Source: Ziziphus jujuba (taxonomy: Eukaryota; Streptophyta; Magnoliopsida; Rosales; Rhamnaceae). Taken from it: a stretch of 64,000 nt of DNA. The notes beneath the pieces were generated by a model. It had not been told where the DNA came from, searched no databases, and was given only the letters and a program-made list of their open reading frames with translations. Positions within the stretch are counted from its first letter, which is position 1, and the number at the start of each line of letters is the position of its first letter. Where the stretch lies: positions 18,445,001-18,509,000 of the forward strand of contig NC_083384.1 in NCBI RefSeq assembly GCF_031755915.1, given 5' to 3'. The position numbers and the translations under genes were made by a program. Positions 1 to 12,413 of the stretch are shown here, one piece after another.

Positions 1-1498
1 CAATTAAAGGATCATTCAATAGTTGAAAACTGTTTTATTTTAAATATATTATAATTTTGAAAAATAATTATGTTTACTATCTATTTTAATTAAAAAAAAA
101 GCGATTATTTACCATCAGCTAATAACAGTTAAGGATCGCCAATATTTGTCGAACCCCTAATTTGTACACGGTACATTCCCCTATATACATATAGTTACTT
201 ATAAAAACAATGCTATAATACATCTAAGCCTTTAAGGTTTGTAATAAGGTTTGTTATAATTTGATGTTAGCAAATTACACTAAAACTGTGAATGTTAGAC
301 GTTTTCCATTTCATTATTTGTACTATCAAAATATCTTCCAACAACTTAAAAATATAAATTTCACAATTAATCATTAAGTGAGTAAGAATTTGCAAATTTT
401 TAATTAATTATTAAAATGGAAAATATATAATCCTAAATGATTGTTACGTTATGTCGGTAATAATCGTGCCAGTAATTTGTGAAAACAAAAAATGATAACA
501 ATATTAAGTAAAACAAAAAAATTTGACAAATAATAATCAATTTTACAGTAAAAGTGTTTTTGCTGGCATAGAACCAATTAATAATTCACAATATGTTTAT
601 TATAAATTCATAGTCAAAAGTTAAGCATTCATTGAGGCACAAAAGATATATCTATATATATATGTTTACATATAATTTTACCGGTTACCAATGAAAAAAT
701 ACATTAAAAATTAAAAATAAGTTACTTCAACAATAAGTATAACATTACAGTTAGTGAAAAAAACAAAAATAAAATAAAAATCGAACTAGTATGAATTAAA
801 GAAAATGCAGCTCACCTCCTCTTGAGTTTAAACAACATTGATATAAACAATCTTTTTTTTTTCCTCAATATGTTTATTCTTGTTATTGAAAACAATAAAA
901 TGTCAAAAAAAACAAAAAAAAAAAGTAAAATCATGCAAGGGAGACATGGAAACCCACAAACTATTTTTCATTTTGCATTTTTTATCCTTAATTTACTTAT
1001 TTAAGTTTGCATTTTTGTCCTCAATTTCGTTTAACTCAAAAACCTTTAAAACATTGCAGTTAAATATTGTATTGCCATGGAAATGGCATAATATCAAATT
1101 TAGTCAAAACCTAAGTCATAGTTATAGGATTATAAAGTAGTGTGCTTGCCTACATGTACTTGTCATTGCATAAATGTATATAATTACACTACAGTCATTG
1201 CATGCATTTATATAATTACACTACAAACATAAAGTAGTGTACCAAAAGATGCCTATATATACATATACACAGCTTGATTTCTAATGTTTTGAACATTACC
1301 TATAATGTCACAATGCACTTGTGACCATACATGCTTTGCAAAAGGACTTGTGATTGTAAATGTCTATAACCATGCATAGTGCCAAAAATTCACCTATGAA
1401 TGCAATATTTTACATTCTAACTACGTACACTATCAAGAAACTATGTATAGGTAAATTTTAATGCCATGCATATCACAAGCAAAAACTATAACATCAAG
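1..1498. other. AT-rich stretch, no gene recognised
   Basis: No coding region, RNA gene or repeat family is recognisable here. The stretch lies downstream of the minus-strand transposase relic and may be the 3' untranslated and subterminal part of the CACTA element. I looked for the left terminus (CACTACAA... followed by GTCGCTAA-type subterminal repeats) and did not find a convincing one. The CACTAC...GTAGTG inverted pair near 1213-1239 is short and lacks subterminal repeats. Small open frames at 822-1140 are low-complexity. Confidence 0.5.
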
Positions 1499-4000
1499 TC
1501 ATTGTTGCAGTAGGTGGTGGTGGTGGCGATGACAACAGAGGTGGCGGTTGGCTGGAACTTGAATGATGTTGACTCACATCCAATAATGCAGAAAGTCTGG
1601 TAATGAGTTCTGCCTATTGATCCATAACTTGTGCAAGTCTTTTTACCTCAACCTTGTAATCTTCAAACTCTGTAGCCAACTGAGGGGTAGTTGTTTAAGC
1701 TGCTTGCTGTAGCTCTTTCTTAGAGCTGGTCCGACACAAAAAATGAATCCAAATTTTCTACCTAGGACTTGTGCATGAATGTCAGATTCTGTCAAACAAA
1801 CCGGTGCAGTAGTATCATCAGGAGAAGCATAATCTTCTGTCTGCTGTGTTTGTGCTTCTTGTAGCTGAACCATCTCATTCTAACAACATGAAAGGTATAA
1901 AGATGTCAATATAAGATATTATAAGTATGCAAACCAGTTAAGGAGTGATGGTAAAACTTACATATCTTGATTAAGCTATAACATTATTCCATCCTTTTTA
2001 TTGTGTCCAGTGTGTTCTCTTGAATAACTCAATCTCACCAATCGGTACATTTGGAGATGACTACAAAATAAAAAGATAGAAAATTTTACTTGCCTGCCTA
2101 AACAAAGTGACTGTCACCTTCGTATTTGGGACTAAACCTTCTATATGTATATATATAAATAGACACTTATATAACATTATAATCATAATCTCCAACTTCA
2201 ATTCAACATTCCAATGAATCACCAGGATTGATAGCTTACAAACAGCTCATAAACAAAGGTAACAACAAATCAATCGAATCACAAAGAACTATAACTACAT
2301 GGCAGTAGAAATCAAATATAAGCAAAGTTGAAGCATAAACAGTTTGTAGGAATAACAAAAGTAGTAGTAGTAAATGTCTCTTTTAGATTCACTTTTTTGT
2401 CTTTTTATCATGGCAATAAAACTAAATAGTCATTAAAGCCATGGAATTCTAAGCTAAAACCCAATTCTGCTATAGACACATGACATATATTATAAACTGT
2501 CAAAGGACTAAAATTAGTAAAAATCCAAAAGCATCCAATGACAACCAAATTTCAATAGACATAAGATGCATGTACAAAAAGTTTATCCTTAAAATAGCTA
2601 AGTAAACACTAAGATATCAAATATATTAATGCAATTGGTAACTTCACTTACCAAGCACTTTATGAACCGACAATTTACCATAATATGGAAAAATAATAAA
2701 GAAATAATAATCCATCCTCAAATATAACTAAAGTAATTTTTGAAGAATGCCAAACCAATGCTGCTCTTATTGCAATAAACGATCCTAAAGCATGATGATT
2801 ATATAGCCTTGTAGCCCTATTACATTGCCATACTTTAGAACGTTTCTACATATATAAAATAAATGGTTTAGACTATGATATAGATATACACATGGATTTA
2901 AAAAAAGTTTGAAAGGGTTTAAATAGTTCTAACTCACCAAAAATTTTAAACTCTCAAAATGAGCACACAACCACTCCCAATCTTCTTGACTTTGTAGTTT
3001 TCTTGGTCGACATTGTAATGGGTAATTGCCTTGCATCTTACACAGCTTGAAATGATTGTTGCAATAACTCCTATTGTTTTTGTACCTATCATGACAATGC
3101 CTTTCAACAATCTCTATCCATTGAAGATTATTCAGATCAATGTCAAACCGATCCTTATACATAGAAAGAAAATAAAACCTTGTTAGTTTTTATAATAATG
3201 GTATGTTATATTAATAATATGAGTCTAAGTTTTACTCACAGCAATATGTTTGTAGAGAATTTTCCTTTCATCACCAGAAGCATATTTCCATCCCTTCAAT
3301 CTTGGTGAAACAAAATTACGCATAGCAATGCCAATCTGATTGGCGAAAGGAGAACAATGGTCACCATATGCATGCATATCCCTATTGCTTACTTCGACGC
3401 AAAGTTTAGTATTGGATGCCATTGTTTTAAGGAGTTCTAATCCTCGAGTAATGCCACGTGTATCTTTCTTCGTTAGACCTACAAAGTGAAATAATGTGAA
3501 TTAATAATACTATGTAATATAGATTCTCAGTTAATAAACATATATGATAGATTACCAACATACCAGTGGATACAGGTGTATCTTCAGTACTCTTATCTAC
3601 AGGATCTATGGTAGATGACCTCTGGACGATGTAATGTTTGGAATTGGTGCTTCCACATACTCTGGACCACTAGATATTTATGTCTCACTAGCCATTGGTG
3701 TAGTGGAACGATCTGGTGTTTGCATAGATTGTCGACCTCTAGGGGATGGTGTCTCCATAGGTGATGGAGTCCTTCTAGATGATTCTGTCGTCCTAGGAGA
3801 GCTCTTAGAAGCCAAATTCTCTCTTTGTGATGGTGTCCTCCTAGGAGACCTCCTAGGGACCAAAGTCGCTCTTTGTGCTGGAGTTATCCTAAGAGACCTC
3901 CTAGGAACCAACGTCTCTTTTCCTAGTACATATCTTGATCTCTTAAGTGTCATATTTAAAGTAATAGTTTGGCAATATTTGTTTCCTCTATATTACCATC
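1499..4000 (-). pseudogene. Ptta/En/Spm-family transposase relic, five exons
   Basis: Five exons can be modelled from splice signals: 4000-3689 (ATG at 3953), 3478-3240, 3153-2938, 2060-1962 and 1879-1499. The phases agree at every junction (donors GTGAGA, GTGAGT, GTGAGT, GTAAGT). Exon 1 encodes a basic Ser/Pro/Arg region with repeats such as VPRRSLRITP and VPRRSPRRTP. Exons 2-3 hold the conserved core (TKKDTRGITRGLELLK, RLKGWKY, then W-x-C before the FESLKF end). Exon 4 has ELFKRTH. Exon 5 has MVQLQEA, a VLGRKFG block and a coiled, Pro-rich C-terminus ending at 1499. It is dead: two stops in exon 4, a frameshift near 1730 and two further stops in exon 5. The family encodes a transposon-derived DNA-binding or transposase protein. 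Assignment to Ptta/En/Spm comes from remembered motifs and no search was possible. Confidence 0.72.
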
Positions 4001-5395
4001 CTGCAAGCATAAAAAATACTATCAAGACTATATCTAAGGGATTGATATTGTCAATAATACAAATCATTCAATTCTTTTGTTATACGTATATATATATATA
4101 TACACATACATGTATAATGCATAAATGGAGCAATCACCACTGTTCCTGTGGAAATGTTATAGTCCCCTTTTATTCTATTTCTCAAACCCACATATTTATA
4201 TATGTATATACATCTATATAGATGGAGGATGCCATTAGTATTCGAATCTCCCCAAATTATGCACCATGCTGACACAAGGTGACCATAAATAATAATTAGA
4301 CAATTAGTTTTATATATTCAACAGGTGTTATTCTAATTTGATTTCTCCATTCAATTCCTAATATGCAATAATATTATATATTGATATTCATTTAGATTTT
4401 ACTATGTTATAGGTTTATTACTAGACAGCTTACAGGCTCCATATTCAACATTCAGCAATTTAGAAGTTCTTAAAAGTTCCAATCCAAAAAACCAAAATAT
4501 AGTAAAAAGCTCACAAACTGTCTTATTTGTTTATCGGTTGGAAAACCATATTTACTTCTCTACCTCCAGTTTTTTTTCCCATTTTCAATTACCCTTTTTC
4601 TTTTTTTTTCCCCCCTTTCTTTATTTTTTTCTTTTTTTTAATTTTTTTTTTGTTTTTTTACATTTTGCATCAGTATCTCTCAGAAACAAAAAATCTCAAG
4701 CTATCAAATTAAGATGCTTGTGTTTTTTCAAAAGGAACTGAGTAGTTCAAGAAAATTACAATCCATGAAGATTCATTACATTATGTTAAGCACATAGGAA
4801 AAAAGATAAAAATTCAATTATGTCTCAACACGTGACAAAAATTTCTAGAATTTTATTGTTTGAAAATATCAACCACACTGCTAAAAACCAATAACATATA
4901 GGAACAGAGACTCCTCTCACTCAATATACCTATCTCTCACCAAACACCACTGCAAACACAGAGGGAAAAAAGAAAAAGTTATAGATGTCTCTTACCAAGC
5001 ACAGATTTGATTCCTCTCACATCCCTAATAAATCCTTCAATCTTTCCTTGATCAGCACATTAAATTCGATTGCCTCCTTTCATACGTAACAAATAACTAA
5101 CCCATACTTCACCTACATTTCATGAAATGAGCAACTTAGGGAAAAATGAAGAAATAGAGAAAAGAAAAAGCATAGAGAGAAATTAGGAGCGGAAACGCAC
5201 CTGAGATGGAGCTTGAGAGAGATGCCAATCCAAGCGGTCATAGAAGCAACGAGAAGGTTAGAGAGGTGAGACAATCCAAAGAACTCTTGGAGAGAGTTTT
5301 AGAAAGGAAATACAGCTGGTGCAATTTTATCATCTCTAGGGTTTTATGGGGATCATCCATCCAAAAATGGTTTTTATGGGGATTGTAACCAAAAA
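4001..5395. other. Non-coding leader of the transposase relic
   Basis: No coding frame is supported. On the minus strand, two good donor sites (CAG|GTGCG near 5203 and TTG|GTAAGAGA near 4994) and the acceptor TTGCAG at 4001 suggest spliced 5' untranslated exons feeding the exon that carries the ATG at 3953. Pyrimidine tracts at 4570-4660 produce Phe-rich false reading frames. A TA-rich microsatellite sits near 4085-4102. Confidence 0.4.
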
Positions 5396-6595
5396 TACAA
5401 AAAATAAATAAAATGATCTATGAGTCTATATGGAGAGTTATCAAACCATCCACTGGTTTTAGATTTTCACCTAAAAAGGACATATTTGAACTTTGGTTGT
5501 AAACATTTAATGTTTTTTTTTTTTCCCAGAAAAATCAGTTTTGATATTTTATATGATAAATGCTTCAACATAAAGTATTCATGTAATAATGTTATTAGTT
5601 ATATATAGAGTATCAATTATTAACCATAATTATATGTGTGAACAGTGGTTAATATAATTACTTCACACAAATTTAATCAAGTATAAAATTATTAAGAAAC
5701 ATCTATTTAAACAAGGTGGTTGAGTATACCATGATTCACACTTTGATTTTAAATTTTTTTCTTATCATTTTACCCTAAACTCTATGGCCTATTATCATTA
5801 GTGCATAATGAATTTCATCCAAGAATATTGAAAAAATTGTCAAGTAAGTACATATGTACAAATTAGAAGGGAGCAAAATACAACTTAATATAGGTTAGGG
5901 ACTATATATGTAACAAAATCTAAAAAAATTATAAAATCTGTTTTTTTTTTAAGTAAATATTTCTTTTTAAAAATGATTACTTAAAAAAATATAATATAGG
6001 GAATAGAGGAAAAAAAATTGAACAATTACTTTAAAATTTTCAATTGGAAAATTTTTAGAAAATCTTGCATCACTTATTAATTGAAAAACTTTATTCTTAA
6101 AATCATTTGTAAGATACTAAATCTTTTATTGTTGTTATTTAATAATTTATTGCTGCAATTTAATTTTTTTTTATTATTGTTGGATATCATTTCGATATTT
6201 TTAATTCAACTTTTTTTAGTCAAATTGTAGCATTTAATTCAATTTGTAGATATGGTTTTATAAGAAAATTAAAATTTCAATATTTTTTTAAGCATTTAAT
6301 TCAATTTGTAGATATGGTTTTATATGAAAATTAAAATTTCAATATTTTTTTAAGCATTTAATTCAATTTGTAGATATGGTTTTATATGAAAATTAAAATT
6401 TCAATATTTCGTGTAAGATCTAAAGATTTTTTAAACTTCAAAATTTATTTTTGTAGATAAAAATTTGGTCATTGTGGATTATTTTATTAATATTATTATT
6501 AACACTGTTTGGACCTATTTAATAGCCACTGGCATGGTAGCTCAAACCATTAAATTATGAATTTCATGTTTCTTTTTCTTACATTTAGTCAAGGT
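5396..6595. other. AT-rich interior of the CACTA element
   Basis: Apart from the 62-bp tandem repeat listed separately, nothing recognisable is seen. If the minus-strand gene model is right, this is upstream promoter-side sequence. No core promoter element can be picked out reliably in DNA this rich in A and T. Confidence 0.4.
6229..6414. repeat. 62-bp tandem repeat, three copies
   Basis: Near-identical units start at 6229, 6291 and 6353, each opening with AGCATTTAATTCAATTTG and ending in a run of T. The copies differ at only a few bases (for example TATAAG versus TATATG), so the duplication is younger than the surrounding decay. Confidence 0.9.
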
Positions 6596-7195
6596 TCTCA
6601 CTTCCCGCCAAAACGGAAAAGCACGTGGATGGTTTCCCGCCATTTCATTTACTCACCAAATATAGTTGGTCGCTGACGGCATTAAAGTAAGCCTACTATA
6701 ATTTTTTTTTTCTTTTATTATTTTAAATTCTCTTTAGTGATGGTCTATTTCATTCACAAATATAACATTTGACGACCCAAAATAATTTGGTTGTTGAATG
6801 CCTTGTAATAACATTATTTGCTATTGTTTCTTTAAAAAAAATTTTAGCTTATTTTATTAGTGATCAATATGTTGGTCCCTGATAAATACTTTGAGTGACC
6901 AACATTGGTTGGTTGTTGAAACTTCATGTTCCCACAAAAAAAAAAAAAAAAAAAAAAAACGCAGGAAAGCTTCCCGCCCTGCCCTTTTAACTACCAAATA
7001 ATTTTTGGTCAGTGAAAACTACTATTTGTGACCAAGTTTGTGATCACCATAAGAGGTCAACCAAAATTCTCCATGTATCTATTACTATCGTTTCTGCGAC
7101 TAAATACCGATCATTGTTTTATCCCTTCAGTGACCATTATTTTTGCATCACTGACAGCTTAGTCGCTAATTCCCTTTTTTTTTTTTTTTGTAGAG
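6596..7195. repeat. CACTA subterminal and terminal region
   Basis: Short words related to GGTCGCTGA, GTGACCA and TTAGTCGCTAA recur in both orientations (for example near 6668, 6895, 7008, 7128 and 7163), together with two TTCCCGCC blocks (6602 and 6970). The zone ends in a T-tract followed by GTAGAG, close to the GTAGTG end of CACTA elements. Subterminal arrays like this are the known binding sites of En/Spm-type TnpA proteins. That role is inferred here. Confidence 0.55.
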
Positions 7196-8659
7196 TTTGA
7201 AGTTAGAGATAGAGTATTTTTTAGATTGCCACCATAAAATGTGTGGTACACATTGGGAAATGAAAGATGCATAGTACTTAATACTTTAGACCGTAGAGGA
7301 TAATTGAAAGGATAGGTCCAGTTGTTTAAAGACTAGCAATCTTAGAGGATAGTTATTAAGTTCTTAATGTTTTTCCTTATATCTATGCTTAGAAAGTAAC
7401 TATCAAGCCCATCAAAGGTGCTAAAGGCACCAAAGGTTGAGCTAAGAGAGGATTTTTCTTATGAAGGGCAATTAATGCTAGTTCTGAATTGAAAAGAGCA
7501 AATGCTTGGCACAAAAACCATTCATCTGATGAAGGATCCTTGGAGAAATCACTAGGTAAAGAAGGCAACTTAGGAATGAGAGGACTAGAAGTAGAGTTAG
7601 CATTCTCACTTATTTAAAACCTAAGATATGAATTTTATGGATGAACTCTCTTCAAATAGTAGGTTGTAAAAACATATACAAAATAATATCTCAATCATAC
7701 AAATTTAATTGGGGTTTGACTAATTTGAATTCATACGATTTCAAGGGTTAAATTTTTGTGTTGTTGAGTTTTGGTAGTGGCCTTATACTATTGTGTATCA
7801 AAAACTTGATTAGTTCTACAAGTATGTAGGTCGTTCAGCTAATGAAGTTATAAAATTGTTTAGACTTGTAAAACTAGGTTAATTACCATAATAATCATGA
7901 CTAACTTTATTTAGGCAACCAAACATATAAAAATTAAGCTAAATACTATATACTAATCTAATATATTACAGACTAACATAATATATTGGAGACAATTGGA
8001 AAGAATATACAGAAAACAATAAGGAAATATATGAGTTCAAACTTCTACGATGTTGACTTCAATTAGACCTATAATGAGACTAACTAATTTGACAATTAAT
8101 GACTAATTCCAATCCAATTATTAGCAAAGAGTTTCTAAATTCACTCACTCCATCTCTCAAGGTAAGCAAGATATATGGAAAACTTACAACAATTTAAATG
8201 TTCTAATTCTATCAATTAACCATGCAAGTAAGTCTCTTTTTGAATTACCCATGCTAAATTGGTTTTCTCAAACTTAATTCAAGCCTAGATTTAGGTTACC
8301 TAAGCCTAATATGGCTCTATTGAGCTAAAATTAATGCTTAAGTTGTAATTTCCTAGTGAAAAATTTGTAAATTATGCCTCTCAAGACAAGATTCACAAAG
8401 TTACACAACATCCAAATGATTTCTCAATCTAGTTAGGTATATTCATCAATTAATACAAGGAAACATAAATAAATGAAGAGGAATTAAATCATTAATCAAC
8501 CAAATTATACCATGATGATCCAAATCTAAACGACATTAAGGTCTAGTATCAAAGATCTAGCACATATTCTGAAATATAAACAAAACACAAACATAATACA
8601 AAAAAAATAAATAAATAATCAATAATACAAATCATTTATATAGAATTTCCAAGAAATTT
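7196..8659. other. Unassigned spacer
   Basis: This AT-rich DNA lies between the CACTA terminus and the left LTR of gypsy element 1. I see no coding frame, repeat family or RNA gene in it. Confidence 0.4.
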
Positions 8660-9747
8660 CCACACGAACCTAGGTCGACTTGCTCCTAAATCCGTATTGT
8701 ATTAGCTCGGATCGAAAATTAACCCATAATCAACTTGTGATTAGAAACCTTGGTATATGATGAAGATGCCACAATAGATGATGGATGTCTTACTGATAAG
8801 CCAAACTAAAATACTTGATTTCTATTCAATGTTTTAGGTGTTCAAAGAGAATAAAAAGAATTCTTCTCACAAATAATTTTTTGATTAATATTCTAAGCTC
8901 CTTTCTCCTTGAAAAATAAGCCCTTAAATAGGCTTTGAATGAACAAAATAAAACCCTAAAAGACAATGTAAAACTGGCCAAGTGTTTAGGAAACTAAGGT
9001 ATGGCCGAATTTTCACCAACTTTTCTAATCTAATTTAGTTTAATTAATTCATTAATTTTGAAATAGAAATTAATTAATTTACAATCAAATAACAAAGTAT
9101 CAACTTTATTAAGTTAATTTTTCCAGCAAATAATCAAATAAAAACCAAATAAAAGACTATTTTCTAAAGCAAAAGTCAAATATTCAAATTAGGAAACTAG
9201 TTGACTAGTTGACAACTAAACTGTTTTTATCCAATCACCAGCTAGTTTAGACTCCAAATCAGCTCTCATATGCCATGTAGGATACCAAATAGGATTAATA
9301 TTGGTTCCATACATTTCCCTTGATTGAAACAAAAAGAAATTGCTTGAACAAGTAGAAAAAGCAAAGTTAACACCAAAATGGGTGATTTTTGGCCAAACGG
9401 AGTCTTGTGCTCAAATGCCTCAATTGAATGGCTTCGATTCTATCTTGACATGATTCTGTGGTCCCTTAGTGAGTTTAATCATGTTCTCAAGTTAGCAAAG
9501 TAATTCCTCGCTACTTGGAACCCATAGATACATCAAAATAGCTCACCGGGTCCATATCCGCCTTCATAACTTGGATACATAAGATAGGTTTTGGATCTTT
9601 GGATATTGTTATGCCTTTTTGGGTTTGAAGCTAACCAATTTTTCTTAGAATCTTTTAGCTTGTGCCCTCATGATTACCGTCTTCATATGGATAGGATCAG
9701 TACCCCAGCAGGTAGTCGGTTGCATGGGTATAGGTAGATTCTCATCA
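8660..9747 (-). repeat. 3' LTR of gypsy element 1
   Basis: The left edge is a degenerate TGATACGAACC (CCACACGAACC, 8660-8670). The right edge ends CTCATCA at 9747, next to the reverse complement of the polypurine tract GTAGGGGAA. The LTR is about 1,088 bp. On the minus strand its first part carries the end of the pol frame (see findings). Confidence 0.85.
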
Positions 9748-10222
9748 TTCCCCTACTCTTGAAAATGATTTGCCCTCAAATCAAAGTCATCACTTACAGA
9801 AAATGGAGATAAGTTAGCAACATTATATATAGCACTCACATTATAACTCACCTGGTAAGTCAATTTTGTAAGTATTTTCATTAATCCTCACCAAGATCCA
9901 TCCCCTCGCGGCATAAGCTTTGACTTTTTTGGCTCTGGAAATCTTTCTTTTCTTAGGTGTAACCAAACCCAATCTCCACGATCAAATATAACCTTTATTT
10001 GGCCTTTGTTAGCATTCTTGGCATATTGCTCTATCCTCCTCTCTATGTTTGCTTTTGTCTTTTCATGAATCTGCTTAACAAAATCAGCTTTTTGCTTTCC
10101 ATCTAGATTAGCACGTTCACTTAAAGGTAAAGGTGTTAAATCTAATGGAGTCAAAGGATTAAAACCATAAACAATTACAAATGCAGAATATTTAGTACCT
10201 GAGCGTAGGATTCTATTAAAAG
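9748..10222 (-). pseudogene. Integrase C-terminal part, gypsy element 1
   Basis: The minus strand encodes the end of pol: a [11 protein letters not shown] block, the GDWVWLHLRKERFPEP block (about 9994-9940) and the SKLMPRGDG stretch typical of the integrase C-terminal domain of plant chromovirus-like gypsy elements. Downstream the frame continues across the polypurine tract into the LTR with a TAG at the tract. Upstream the frame breaks at 10222, where a plus-strand LTR begins at a shared GCAAAT. Compared with element 5, about 150 bp of integrase coding sequence is lost at that junction. Confidence 0.8.
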
Positions 10223-12413
10223 CAAATATGCTTGAGCTCGCACAACTGACAACCCGCTGGGGTGCTGACCCAATACAGATGAAGACCGGGCTAATCACTA
10301 GAGCTCAATCCAAAAGGTTTAAGGACAACCTGGGAGCATTTAGACATGGAATAGTTAATTCTCAAAAGAGCTTGTCCATACCCGAAGATAAAAAGCCTAT
10401 TCTAAACATCCGAGTGGTGGAAGCCGATACGGATCTGCGTAGCTATTTTCATGCAAATTTGGACTCCGGTGATGTGATTCTGCTCGAGCCCGCTCAACAG
10501 ATAACCCGCTTGGTTGTTGACCCGACACGGATGAAGACTAGGCCAATCACAAGAGCTCAAATTAAGCAATTTAAGAACAACCTGGGAGTATTTATATAGG
10601 GGTTAATCAATCTCAATAGAGATTGTCCATACTTGAAGATACAAAGCCTATTCTAAGCATCCAAGTGGTGGAAGCTGATACGGACCTGGGTAGCAGTATT
10701 GGTGCAAATATGGACAACGGGCAGCATGAAATGGATCCACCTCTTTATGGATTCAATACATATGTCTAAGAGGACATGGAAGCAATTCAAGTTAGCTTCA
10801 AAGGCATTCCAAACGGGGTTGTATGACAGCTTCAAATTTGGCCTGTTTTTTACTGTATTTTTTGCTGGCTTTACTGTATTTTGCTAAGTTGGATTTTTCT
10901 TCCTCTTCCAAGCATGGGAAACATGTGGGACTTCATATTCAGCTTATTTGGCATCCTACAAAGCATATTGAAGCTGATTTGGAGCTTAATTTGGTCAAAA
11001 ATTGATCAAAGTCAACTTAGTCAAAAAGCTAGTATTATAGTTTCCTAATTTGATTCTACTTTTTGTTTTAGGAAATTACCATTACTTTTTACTTTTTATT
11101 TATTTATTTTCTAGAAAAATAATTTTAGGAAATTTATTATTTTATTATTTTCATTGTATATTAATTAATTCCTAATTCAAAATAAAGGAATTAATTAATC
11201 TAAATTAGACTAGGAAAGGAGTGAGAATTTCGGCCACCATAGAACTCTTCATTGTATGGCCGGTTTTTCCTAGGGTTTTTAGGGTTTATTTTGTTTCTTT
11301 CAAAGCCTATTTAAAGGCTTATTTTTCAATAAAAATACAACTTTGATTTGATTAAGAAAATACTTGTGAGATTAATTATCTCTTTGTTCTTTGAGAACAA
11401 CTCAAACACCATTAGAGAATTGGTTGTTTTAGCTTGACTTATCAATAGGTTTTCCGTCCCCTATTATGGCGTCTACATTATACCAAGGTTTCTAACCACA
11501 GGTTGGTTAGGGGTTGAGGTCCATTCCTTTAGAACGTTCGTATCACCCGGGAACCAAGGAATGGTTCCAACAGTTCATTAACTCAATGAATATTATTAAG
11601 AGGAGATGGAATCTAGCCAAAGTAGAATCGAAAGCATCTAAAAAGGACTTGTATAGACATCATCTCAATTTGGCCGAAAATTTGCTGTTTAACCGTTGGC
11701 TTTGACTTTTTTCTTATTTGACTTATTCCAATCAAGAGGCAACGTGTGGGAATCATCATTAATCATATTTTGTATCTTACATGGCATATGGAAGTTGATT
11801 GGGGCCCAAAAAAGCTGACGATTGGTCAAAAATACCTTAGTAGGCAACTAGTTTCCTAATTTGATTTTGACTTTTTGTTTTAGGAAATTAGTCTTTTATT
11901 TGGTTTCTATTTATTTATTTGCTGGAAAAATCAACTTAGGAATTTTATTACTTTATCATTTTCGTTGTAAATTAATTAATTTCTAATTCAAAATAAAGGA
12001 ATTAATTAATCCAAATTAGATTAGGAAATGAGGTGAATTTCAGCCAAGCTAGCTTTCCTATTCTTTGGTGGTCGGTTTTACCTAGATAATTAGGGTTTTA
12101 TTTTGTAATTTTCTAGCTTATTTAAGGGCTTGTTTTATCAATAATATTCAGTACATTATTCATACAGAAAATTAATTGTGAGATTTAATTTCTTTTTGTT
12201 ATCTTTAAACACCTAAACACCATTAGAGAGTGAGTGCTTTAGTTTTGACTTATCAATAGGATATTCATCACCCATTTTGACATCTTGAATATACTAAGGT
12301 TTTTAATCACAAGTTGGTTAGGGGTTGAGGTCAATCTATTAAAATATGAACTTAACTGAGATTCGGGCTAATATAATACGGGTATAGGAGTAGGTCGTCC
12401 TAAGTTCATATCA
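10223..12413 (+). repeat. Solo gypsy LTR inside element 1, itself interrupted
   Basis: Two LTR pieces (10223-10469 and 11546-12413) join across a nested LTR to make one solo LTR of about 1.1 kb in plus orientation, opposite to its host. The first few bases of the LTR are missing: the sequence crosses from host pol into the LTR at GCAAAT. The right end is TTCATATCA at 12413. No target duplication survives because adjoining host sequence was deleted. Confidence 0.8.
10470..11545 (+). repeat. Solo gypsy LTR nested in a solo LTR
   Basis: It starts TGATGTGATTCTG and ends TTCGTATCA, for a length of 1,076 bp. The flanks TCCGG (10465-10469) and CCCGG (11546-11550) look like a 5-bp target duplication with one transition. 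It carries the GPITRAQ-type pol tail in its first 300 bp, with one 1-nt indel. It belongs to the same LTR subtype as the truncated copy at 25125-26166. Confidence 0.85.

Larger units (their letters stand above)
1499..7195 (-). mobile_element. CACTA (En/Spm) transposon, right part
   Basis: The right edge reads T-tract then GTAGAG (7190-7195), one base off the reverse complement of a CACTACAAA terminus. It is preceded by a subterminal zone with repeated GGTCGCT/GTGACCA-type words (6596-7180), as in plant CACTA elements. Inside, on the minus strand, lies a degenerate five-exon gene of the plant Ptta/En/Spm transposase family, with possible non-coding 5' exons near 4990-5210. The left terminus is not identified and may lie outside the window, so the start given is the gene's end, not the element's edge. 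No 3-bp target duplication can be tested. Confidence 0.6.

Noticed and set aside
1213..1239. CACTAC...GTAGTG inverted pair as the left CACTA terminus
   Set aside because: It is a short local palindrome without the T/A tract and subterminal repeats seen at the right end.
3634..4221. 195-residue plus-strand open frame
   Set aside because: It is antisense to exon 1 of the transposase relic and owes its length to the repeated CCTAGGA/CTCTAGG words there; no motif of its own.
4527..4741. Phe-rich open frames
   Set aside because: They are translations of poly-pyrimidine tracts, with no coding signal.
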